Source: a bacterium (GTDB taxonomy: Bacteria; Patescibacteriota; Gracilibacteria; Peribacterales; Peribacteraceae). Taken from it: 34,778 bases of DNA. Shown here in pieces: positions 15,670 through 22,704 of the stretch. The DNA is taken from positions 1-34,778 of the forward strand of contig JAQBVR010000011.1 in assembly GCA_027623015.1 (NCBI GenBank), written 5' to 3'. The position numbers and the translations under genes are program-made. The notes below the pieces were generated by a model, which saw only the letters and a list, made by a program, of their open reading frames with translations, was not told the DNA's origin and did no database searches. Each line of letters begins with the position of its first letter. Position 1 is the first letter of the stretch.

Positions 15670-15677
15670 ACGAATCT

Positions 15678-16907
15678 ATGTACCCCATCCATCACACCTT
15701 CGCGCCTCACGTAACACTACGATATTGCCTGAGCGTACTATGTATTCTCTTGCAGCCGTGGACTTGGTACCGAGAAACGTCCGTTGAGCAATTACGATTG
15801 GCTATTGCAAAAGATCTACGGGGAGATGTGGCACTCTTCTCCTCTGGTCGCGATGCTCTCCTTGCTCTCCTACGAGCGCTGGAGCTTACATCCGGAGCAG
15901 AGGTGATCATTCAAGCCTATACCTGTGTTGTTGTACCAAATGCGGTACAAGCTGCAAATGGTTCACCAATCTATGCAGACATAAACCGCAATTCCCTAAA
16001 CATCGACCCAGAAGCAGTAAAAAGAGCTATCACACACCGTACGCGAGCAGTCATCTGCCAGCATACATTTGGTATACCTGCAGATACTACTACGCTACGA
16101 AAGATTTGTGATGAACATAATATTCTCCTCATAGAAGACTGTGCGCACATCATTCCAGATAGGAAAGGTCCAGAAGGCATCGGTACTGTAGGAGATGCAA
16201 TGGTCCTAAGCTTTGGGCGAGACAAGGCGATCTCCAGTATCAGCGGTGGAGCTGCTGTCGTACGAGATGCAGCAATAGCTTCTGCACTAGCAAAAGAAGA
16301 AGAGCTCGCAATCAACATGAAATGGTATCATCTAGCCAAACTTCTGTTTTACCCACTCATCTATACGAAGGCAAAGCCGCTCTTTGGCATGGGTATTGGC
16401 AAAGCGTATCTCGTTCTCTGTAAAGCAATACACATGATACCCCCTGTAGTAACATCTGCAGAAAAAGCAGGGCAGATCTCCTCCCCTGTATTACAGAAGC
16501 TTCCTCATGCTCTGGCTACGATTGCAAGTAGTCAGTGGGCACAACGTGAGCAGATAAACGACCATCGACGCAATATCGTAGCGCTCTACGCAGAAGCATT
16601 TTCTGATGTGCACGTTTCGAAAGACCTTCCTTTGCAGAAGTTTCCATTGCTTACACAACATGCTGTAGAGATTCGAAAAACACTCAAAAAGAAAAACATC
16701 CACCTCGATGATGGCTGGGCAGGTTGTACTATTTGCCCCAGAAATGTTAGCACCGATGCGATCAACTATATCCCTGGTAGTGCCACCCAAGCAGATCGTG
16801 TGGGCAAGCAGATCCTCTCACTCCCCACACACCCCACGATGACTCTGAAACAAGCCAAAAGGCTCATAGCTGAATTGCAACGATTTCCATCGCTGAAACA
16901 GCAATAA
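15678..16907 (+). CDS. DegT/DnrJ/EryC1/StrS-type PLP aminotransferase
   Basis: A 409-residue fold-type I PLP enzyme. FSSGRDALLALLRAL (about 54-68) is the phosphate-binding region, LIEDCAH carries the PLP-nitrogen Asp (about 154), and LSFGRDKAISSISGG carries the probable Schiff-base Lys (about 183). Family members aminate keto sugars for glycans; some act on other carbonyls. It begins 9 bp after the murF-type gene and ends 18 bp before the FemX-type gene, so it is probably part of one envelope operon and may make an amino sugar or cross-bridge amine. The N-terminal 30 residues are hydrophobic and unusual. The substrate is unknown. Confidence 0.82.
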   Translation: MYPIHHTFAPHVTLRYCLSVLCILLQPWTWYRETSVEQLRLAIAKDLRGDVALFSSGRDALLALLRALELTSGAEVIIQAYTCVVVPNAVQAANGSPIYADINRNSLNIDPEAVKRAITHRTRAVICQHTFGIPADTTTLRKICDEHNILLIEDCAHIIPDRKGPEGIGTVGDAMVLSFGRDKAISSISGGAAVVRDAAIASALAKEEELAINMKWYHLAKLLFYPLIYTKAKPLFGMGIGKAYLVLCKAIHMIPPVVTSAEKAGQISSPVLQKLPHALATIASSQWAQREQINDHRRNIVALYAEAFSDVHVSKDLPLQKFPLLTQHAVEIRKTLKKKNIHLDDGWAGCTICPRNVSTDAINYIPGSATQADRVGKQILSLPTHPTMTLKQAKRLIAELQRFPSLKQQ

Positions 16908-16912
16908 ACCGT

Positions 16913-16918
16913 TAGGAT
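16913..16918 (+). promoter_or_regulatory. possible internal -10-like box before the FemX-type gene
   Basis: TAGGAT, 7 nt before ATG 16926 in the 18-bp intergenic gap. It may give the gene its own leaderless transcript. Confidence 0.3.
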
Positions 16919-16925
16919 ACTGCTG

Positions 16926-18002
16926 ATGGACATCATACATGCCACAGATCAAGAACAATGGGACAGCTTCCTCAGTACACAAACGTATCGTCCATTTCTC
17001 CAAAGCTGGACGATGGGAGAGGTGTACAGAAGCACAGGGCAAGACCCATTGCGACTACAGGTAATGGATGATGGAAAGATTGTAGGAATCTGCCAAGCGA
17101 TAGTCGTTCCAGCGAGAAGAGGACGTCATCTTGCCATTCATTACGGACCTATACTGTCGAAGACAGATGAGCAAACAGTCTCCGCGTTGATCTCCGCGTT
17201 GAAAGATGAAGCACAGGAGTACAACTGTAGCTTTGTTCGCATGAGTCCTTTTTGGATAGCAGATACTGCCATCGCAATGCCAAATACAAAAGCATCTCCT
17301 TTGCACCTACTAGCAGAACATCTCTGGTATATACCGCTAACAACCCCGAGTCTCTGGTCAGATGAAAAAACGAGTAACGAGCAACGAGTAACCAGTAACG
17401 AGTCAGATCTCATGATTGGCATGCGGAAAAATACGAGAAATCTCATCCGTCGGGCAGAAAAAGAAGGAGTGACTATCAAACGATGTAGCGATCCTCTCGC
17501 AAACCTAGAGCCATTTATCGCTCTGCATGAAGAAACACGGAGACGACATAAGTTCACGCCGTATACAAATGCGTTTTTTAGAGCACAGGTAGAGCACTTC
17601 TCCGCTCGCAATGAATGTACGATGTACCAAGCATGGTACAACAATGAAGTCATCGCATCGTCGATACACATGCATGCTTTTGGTGAAACCAGTTACCACC
17701 ACGGTGCAAGTACGCACAAATACGACAAGATCCCTGCAAGCTATCTACTCCAATGGACTGCGATCACCGATGCTCTCAAGCGTGGTGACCATGTGTACAA
17801 CTTCTGGGGTATAGCGCCAGTGATAGACAAAGAAAATGGCATGAGAGATAGAAATCATCCTTTCGCTGGTGTCACAACATTTAAAACAGGATTTGGTGGA
17901 GAGCTTCTCGAACTGACACACTGCAAAGACATACCAGTGAACAACAAGTACTATGCCACGCGTGCACTGGAGATAGTACGCAAATGGAAACGGGGGTTTT
18001 GA
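16926..18002 (+). CDS. FemX/FemAB-family aminoacyl transferase
   Basis: A 358-residue protein with the double-GNAT architecture of FemABX enzymes. The N-terminal part has FLQSWTMGEVYRSTGQ and HYGPIL. MRKNTRNLIRRAEKEGVTI (about 163-181) marks the start of the second half. SSIHMHAFGETSYHHGAS and VYNFWGIAP (about 300) are C-terminal family motifs. These enzymes use aminoacyl-tRNA to add cross-bridge residues to peptidoglycan precursors, here possibly on the product of the MurF-type enzyme upstream. A heptamer insertion at residues 149-160 sits between the two halves. The stop codon overlaps the first bases of the 18001-18101 repeat. Confidence 0.85.
   Translation: MDIIHATDQEQWDSFLSTQTYRPFLQSWTMGEVYRSTGQDPLRLQVMDDGKIVGICQAIVVPARRGRHLAIHYGPILSKTDEQTVSALISALKDEAQEYNCSFVRMSPFWIADTAIAMPNTKASPLHLLAEHLWYIPLTTPSLWSDEKTSNEQRVTSNESDLMIGMRKNTRNLIRRAEKEGVTIKRCSDPLANLEPFIALHEETRRRHKFTPYTNAFFRAQVEHFSARNECTMYQAWYNNEVIASSIHMHAFGETSYHHGASTHKYDKIPASYLLQWTAITDALKRGDHVYNFWGIAPVIDKENGMRDRNHPFAGVTTFKTGFGGELLELTHCKDIPVNNKYYATRALEIVRKWKRGF
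17369..17403 (+). repeat. heptamer array (AACGAGY) inside the FemX-type gene
   Basis: Five units: AACGAGT, AACGAGC, AACGAGT, AACCAGT, AACGAGT. They encode TSNEQRVTSNES, almost the same peptide as the array at 1784 in murD2. Confidence 0.92.
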
Positions 18003-18101
18003 CCTCACCCCCTAACCCCCTCTGCTCTTCGAAGAAGAGGGGGAAATACAGTAACAAAACAGCTCCCTCTCCTTCGCAAAGGAGAGGGTTAGGGTGAGGT
18101 C
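18001..18101. repeat. 101-bp imperfect palindromic element
   Basis: The ends are inverted copies (GACCTCACCC...TAACCC... against GGGTTAGGGTGAGGTC). Two internal hairpins are present: CTCTTC/GAAGAG, and CCCTCTCCTT with AAGGAGAGGG at 18065-18088. 18054-18101 is repeated inverted at 32532-32579 with 43 of 48 matches. It lies between the envelope operon and the next gene, so it may also terminate transcription. Confidence 0.85.
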
Positions 18102-18113
18102 GTCCTAAAGTGC

Positions 18114-18119
18114 TACTAT
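18114..18119 (+). promoter_or_regulatory. -10-like box of the small membrane protein gene
   Basis: TACTAT, 6 nt before ATG 18126. Confidence 0.45.
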
Positions 18120-18125
18120 GTGCTC

Positions 18126-18413
18126 ATGAAAAAGATTGCCCCCCAAAATACAGAAGACAAACTTGATGTCATCATTCTGCATCTCGAGCGCATGGACAGA
18201 CGCGACCGCATTCGCATGATCGGTGGATTTTTTCGCTCCATCCTTGGATTGCTCCCCATACTCCTAACACTATTTGCTCTGTGGTACACCTACAACCATG
18301 GAGATGAGCTCTTAGAAAAGATCACAAAGCAAGCAGCGCAAGAGGCTGCAAATATCACTACAGAGAGCGCAGGTAGCATCGTTCGACAATTTGAGAACGT
18401 ATTCCCTAAATAG
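18126..18413 (+). CDS. small single-pass membrane protein of unknown function
   Basis: 95 residues. A charged N-terminus (LDVIILHLERMDRRDRIRM) is followed by one membrane segment (FFRSILGLLPILLTLFALW, about 38-57) and a C-terminal amphipathic stretch rich in Ala, Glu and Lys (LLEKITKQAAQEAANITTE). I do not recognise a family. ATG 18126 is preferred over GTG 18120 because of the TACTAT spacing. It stands between a repeat element and a convergent gene. Confidence 0.6.
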   Translation: MKKIAPQNTEDKLDVIILHLERMDRRDRIRMIGGFFRSILGLLPILLTLFALWYTYNHGDELLEKITKQAAQEAANITTESAGSIVRQFENVFPK

Positions 18414-18420
18414 GACGAAG

Positions 18421-19842
18421 TTACTCTCCTACGATGATTGTAAACACATCCTCATCAGTCATACTTGAAGTGATGGAGTAGCTCGGCATACGCAAGAGCT
18501 GTTCACGAGTGAATAGTTTGGTCGGCGTAGCACTTACTCCCATCAAAAACCCCGCATCTGCTGCAATATCTGCAACGCGCTGGTTTACCCCGCCAAGGGG
18601 AAATGCGACAGCAAAGATATCCTTGCCAGTTTTCTGCTCAAGGATCTGCCTGCTCTGCTTTAACTCTAGATCCACTTGTGAGTCGGTAAGAGATCGAAGG
18701 TCATCTCCAGTGTGCCCCGCTGATTGTATATCATGACCATTGGCCACCTGCGTAAGGAGAAGTGCATCAGTAATACCATCATCACGCAATTGAGCAGTCT
18801 CTATAAAAAGTGTTGCACTTATGCCACTTGCACGAAGTACATCGGACACCGATCGTAGGTTACTACTAGTCAAGCCAGAGATTCCTAACAGTACACTTCG
18901 TGGCTCAATTCGAATATCACGATCTTCTTGTTGAAGAAGTGACGTACGGAATTCTTTAAATGTCATAATGTTTACACCTTCACTTTGTAGCTTTGCAAGG
19001 TGCCGAACTAAACTATCTTCAAGACCATTTGTCCCCAAACGATAATGCAGAATTGGCAACCGATATTGATCTTGTCGCACCAAGAAGTTTGGCAAAAACG
19101 GCTTTAGATACTGCACTGCGACGTATCCCTCCCCACCGTCAAATGGCACACGAGCCCACACATCATCTGTACTAAGTGGACGAACAAGAGCCTGACTCTG
19201 TAATTCTCCAAGCTTTACACTGTTGGCATCTGGGTCTTTGCGAACATTGAGAAAACCAAAGTTTACGAGATAGAGTCCTTCAAACTGCTTTTTTTCTGCT
19301 GCAAGATTTTCTTCTGATGTGTTTTTTGCAATGTATCGAGTGGCAACATACCCCTCACGACCATTTGGCAAACGAATTTTTGCCCATGCTGCATCATGAA
19401 ATTCAATCAAAACAAAAGAAGTGCCTTTCTCCATTCGATCTATAAACTCTCCAGTCACGCGCGGCTGAGCTCGCATATTCACAAAAGCATTTGTTACTCG
19501 ATAAATATCTTCTCCATCACCTCCTGCACCCATTCGCACTGCGTTGTAGGTATCTACCAATGACAAATCTAAAACGGGTATATCTGTTTTGCCTGTTTCA
19601 GGCACGTCATCCTCTGTAAAAATGTGCGGAATCAATGTATCTCCACTACCCTCTTCGCCTATCACAAGCTCACGAAATCGTGCGACGTCGTCTTCCGTAA
19701 AGGAAAATTCGTCGGCGCCTTCATTTGCAGGAGTGGCTCCGCAACCTGCGAACATAATACCAAAACAAGAGATGAGTAGGAATGCTACAACAGAACGGCT
19801 ATCTGCTGTCTGTGGTCGGCGGCGAGTACGATAATGGGGCAT
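18421..19842 (-). CDS. lipoprotein with two SH3b domains and a degenerate NodB-like domain
   Basis: 473 residues from ATG 19842. A twin-Arg-rich start (HYRTRRRP) precedes a hydrophobic segment and lipobox FAGC (Cys near 34). SH3b 1 (about 117-171) has VNMRAQPRVTG and GREGYVATRYI. SH3b 2 (about 190-246) has LNVRKDPDANSVKLG and GEGYVAVQYL. The C-terminal 220 residues follow a polysaccharide-deacetylase plan (PILHYRLG, ISATLFIETAQL, FPLGG). However, the metal-binding TFDDG is replaced by LGISG, and HTxxH reads HTGDD, so catalysis is doubtful. It may bind cell-wall glycan. It begins 17 bp after argS on the same strand and is probably cotranscribed with it. Confidence 0.78.
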   Translation of the reverse strand: MPHYRTRRRPQTADSRSVVAFLLISCFGIMFAGCGATPANEGADEFSFTEDDVARFRELVIGEEGSGDTLIPHIFTEDDVPETGKTDIPVLDLSLVDTYNAVRMGAGGDGEDIYRVTNAFVNMRAQPRVTGEFIDRMEKGTSFVLIEFHDAAWAKIRLPNGREGYVATRYIAKNTSEENLAAEKKQFEGLYLVNFGFLNVRKDPDANSVKLGELQSQALVRPLSTDDVWARVPFDGGEGYVAVQYLKPFLPNFLVRQDQYRLPILHYRLGTNGLEDSLVRHLAKLQSEGVNIMTFKEFRTSLLQQEDRDIRIEPRSVLLGISGLTSSNLRSVSDVLRASGISATLFIETAQLRDDGITDALLLTQVANGHDIQSAGHTGDDLRSLTDSQVDLELKQSRQILEQKTGKDIFAVAFPLGGVNQRVADIAADAGFLMGVSATPTKLFTREQLLRMPSYSITSSMTDEDVFTIIVGE

Positions 19843-19858
19843 GGGATGGGGGGGGTAG

Positions 19859-21550
19859 TTACATTCTGTCTGGTACACGCAGAGTGAGGATCTCTGCACC
19901 GACTTTCAAAACAGTCGTGGTAAGAGAAGTCAGTGAAAGCCGCAAGCTACGCTGTGGCTCCTCTGCTTTGAGTATTGGTGTGTCGTTATAAAAGGCGTTG
20001 TAGTCTTGGCACAGCGCAAACAAGTAATTACAAAGTGTGTGTGGCATGTGCGTAGCACGTGCTTCTTCCAAAATCCTCTCAAACTGCAGCAACGTATTGA
20101 GAAGCTGTCGTTCTTTTCCTGCAAAGTTCGTGATGTCCGTTGGCTCTGTAAACTCTCCTCCTTTACGAAGAACTGACTTTGCTCTTGCATGTGTGTATTG
20201 CAAATATGGTGCGCTGTTCCCATCGAAGCTGAGCATCTTATCCCAATCAAAGATCATATCCATCCGTCTGTTTTGACTCAAGGTTCCGTATGCCACAGAA
20301 CCGACGCCCATCATCTCAGCAAGATCTTCCTTATTGTCAGTCTGAATACTCTCGCCATGTTCATCAATTATTTTTTTAGCACGTTCTACTGCCTCATCCA
20401 ATACATGTTCCAATCGCAACATGTTCCCTTTTCGGGTACTCATATTTTTATCTACAAAACGCATTCTTCCAAAGATGATGTGTTCCCAAGTAGGGAGGTC
20501 ATCCCATAGCATGTTTCCCATCGCAATCAGCTGCTTAAAATACAATTCTTGCGCGACATCAACTACGTGATATACCGCTTGTGGATGCCATCGATCAGTT
20601 CTGTAACGAATTGCTGCTAGATCACGAGTGTGATAAATCGTTGCCCCATCTCCCTTGAGAACAATTGCTGGAGGCATATGCGAGTCCTCAGGAAATTCCG
20701 CAATAAGAGCCCCTTCTTTTCCTTCAGTAAAAACTCCTTTCTCTTTACCGATATCAAGGACTGGCTTCATCAAATCTTCATACAAACTTTCTCCATGCTG
20801 ATGTTCAATAGTAACACCAAGACGCTCGTACATCTTTAGTAATGCCTTCATAGAAATATCTACTGCTGCTAAACGAAAAGTACTCATCTCGTCATCCCCT
20901 TTTTCCAGCAGTGCAAAAGCTGCACGTGCTTCATCTTCTAACGTGGAATCTTTCTCTGCTTCTTCATGGAACCGCACATACATATCGAGTAGGTCCTCGA
21001 TGTCACACTCCTCTACAGGCTTTGTGGCCCACGTACGAAAAGCAACAAACAACTTTCCAAACTGTGTCCCCCAGTCGCCTATATAGTTTACTTTGACAAC
21101 GTTGTATCCTTGATAATCATACAAATTGGCTATCGCTTGCCCAATAACAGTAGACATGACATGGTGAATTCCAAGGGGCTTTGCAATATTTGGCCCTGAA
21201 TACTCTACAATCACAGGGGCTTCATCCTTTCTCTTCACACGAGGAGTGCATGCCTCTCGTGTTTTACTAAGCTCTGCAATAAGAGCAGAAGTTGTAAGCC
21301 ATACGTTTACATACCCAGGACCTGCAACCTCGCATCGCTCCACTGTCTCAAGCTTCTGCAAAGCATCTACGAGAACTTGAGCTATCTCTTGTGGCTTTTT
21401 ACCTGCCTTTTTTGCAATCTGCAGTGCTACTGCCGTTGCACTATCACCGTGACTACTTTCTTGAGGACGTTGCCAATGTACAGAAACATCATCGAGATCA
21501 TATTGATCTTTCAAGATTTTTTGGACCCGTTCTGTCAGAGATAAAAACAT
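19859..21550 (-). CDS. argS: arginyl-tRNA synthetase
   Basis: 563 residues from ATG 21550; TTG 21562 is a poorer alternative. An N-terminal Add-1-like domain is followed by a class I catalytic domain: VEYSGPNIAKPLGIHH, YIGDWGTQFGKL, and KNMSTRKGNMLRLE, the ArgS version of KMSKS. The C-terminal helical anticodon domain ends LTTTVLKVGAEILTLRVPDRM. It charges tRNA-Arg. The HIGH signature, normally HVGH in this position, reads GIHH, so the first His and the Gly are replaced. The enzyme is otherwise complete and should be functional. A weak promoter (TTGTCT, 17 bp, TTTTAT) lies upstream near 21600-21630. Confidence 0.95.
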   Translation of the reverse strand: MFLSLTERVQKILKDQYDLDDVSVHWQRPQESSHGDSATAVALQIAKKAGKKPQEIAQVLVDALQKLETVERCEVAGPGYVNVWLTTSALIAELSKTREACTPRVKRKDEAPVIVEYSGPNIAKPLGIHHVMSTVIGQAIANLYDYQGYNVVKVNYIGDWGTQFGKLFVAFRTWATKPVEECDIEDLLDMYVRFHEEAEKDSTLEDEARAAFALLEKGDDEMSTFRLAAVDISMKALLKMYERLGVTIEHQHGESLYEDLMKPVLDIGKEKGVFTEGKEGALIAEFPEDSHMPPAIVLKGDGATIYHTRDLAAIRYRTDRWHPQAVYHVVDVAQELYFKQLIAMGNMLWDDLPTWEHIIFGRMRFVDKNMSTRKGNMLRLEHVLDEAVERAKKIIDEHGESIQTDNKEDLAEMMGVGSVAYGTLSQNRRMDMIFDWDKMLSFDGNSAPYLQYTHARAKSVLRKGGEFTEPTDITNFAGKERQLLNTLLQFERILEEARATHMPHTLCNYLFALCQDYNAFYNDTPILKAEEPQRSLRLSLTSLTTTVLKVGAEILTLRVPDRM

Positions 21551-21762
21551 TGGCTTGAACAAAAGTGATACTCAAAGTACTGCGCAAATGTACCACATAA
21601 AACCGACTTTGCCACTTGTAGACAAAATTTGATCTTGATCACAGTTTAACCTCATTGTTTGAACACAAATTGTGTGCACGATCGTCCACCTATGTAGTTG
21701 GCGACAAAACGTGTTCAGTAAGCCATTTGCTGAACTCTATTGTTATACAACCCTAAAAACTG

Positions 21763-21768
21763 TACAAT
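21763..21768 (+). promoter_or_regulatory. -10-like box of the coiled-coil lipoprotein gene
   Basis: TACAAT directly before three consecutive in-frame ATG-type codons. The usual 6-nt spacing picks the third (21775) as start. Confidence 0.45.
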
Positions 21769-21774
21769 ATGATG

Positions 21775-22617
21775 ATGCGATACACATATCTACTACTTCC
21801 TATCTTATTCTTAGGACTCACTGCGTGTGGGGACTCCGAAAATACAGAAGAATCTACTGAGGCAGATGTAATAGTAGAAGATAGAGTTGCCCGTCCAAGT
21901 GAGGCAATGGGCATCTTCGCAAGTACATATCTTTCTCAGGGGGCGTTTATAAATGTGCAGTCTGCAATACTGGGAATAGAAACACAGATGAAGATCAATG
22001 CAGGTCAGCAAATACCAGCAACCGATGAGACTTTTTCCCTTCTTCGTGACCTTGGAACCATTTTGCAAATAGATTTTGTCGATGAGATGAACCGCAGTAC
22101 AAACCGAACGGAAACACTGGATCAGTACATCAAGTCTCTCAAGGGTGTAGGTCAGATAGCTGACAGAAAACGTAAAGAGCTCGAAGCAAAAGTAGGAACT
22201 CTTAAAGAGGATCGAAAGGTACAGAAGAAAGAGTCGAGCAATTTGGAACGAGAAGTAAAAAACCTTCTAAGAGATGAAGACTACGCACGAGCTGGAGATA
22301 AACAACAAGAAGTAACAAAAGCGAGTTCACAGCTCTCTGAGACAGAATCCCTTCTGGAGCAGACTGAAGATATACTCGAACGATTTGAAAGCCTTCTAGA
22401 GATCACCAAAGAGCGAATCTTTGCTATCCAATCAAACCGAGAGGTATTGATAGCAGGTGTAAAAGTACGTGAAGTTCCAGGCATAGAAGATCTCGACATC
22501 CTCGATGATACAAAGCGCTTTAGCAGAAATGAGCGAAAGAAGCTCGATGAGGAGCAAAGTGATATATTTGGCATCAATAAAGTCCCCAACGAAAGCCTTA
22601 TAAAGAAGGACGAATAG
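21775..22617 (+). CDS. coiled-coil lipoprotein of unknown function
   Basis: 280 residues. Signal peptide MRYTYLLLPILFLGL is followed by lipobox LTAC (Cys near 19) and an acidic linker. Residues 115-215 are a long, highly charged coiled coil (RKRKELEAKVGTLKEDRKVQ and following). The C-terminal tail is charged. No family recognised. It precedes the VirB4-like ATPase on the same strand by 87 bp, so it may belong to the same envelope machine, but the ATPase has its own -10-like box. The upstream gap 21563-21768 holds a TTGATC direct repeat and an ACACAA/TTGTGT palindrome but no gene. Confidence 0.7.
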   Translation: MRYTYLLLPILFLGLTACGDSENTEESTEADVIVEDRVARPSEAMGIFASTYLSQGAFINVQSAILGIETQMKINAGQQIPATDETFSLLRDLGTILQIDFVDEMNRSTNRTETLDQYIKSLKGVGQIADRKRKELEAKVGTLKEDRKVQKKESSNLEREVKNLLRDEDYARAGDKQQEVTKASSQLSETESLLEQTEDILERFESLLEITKERIFAIQSNREVLIAGVKVREVPGIEDLDILDDTKRFSRNERKKLDEEQSDIFGINKVPNESLIKKDE

Positions 22618-22688
22618 ATAATAGAAGCACAATCGGACTCTTCGAAACTACAAGAAGGAGTCTTCTGGCTTAAAAACGCATTTTCTGC

Positions 22689-22694
22689 TACAAT
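22689..22694 (+). promoter_or_regulatory. -10-like box of the VirB4-like gene
   Basis: TACAAT, 10 nt before ATG 22705, slightly farther than in the other genes. Confidence 0.4.
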
Positions 22695-22704
22695 AAATAG
22701 ATTT

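Noticed and set aside
18001-18101. The palindrome as a simple Rho-independent terminator
   Set aside because: It lacks a U-tract and has a diverged second copy at 32532 away from any operon end, so a repeat family is the better description.
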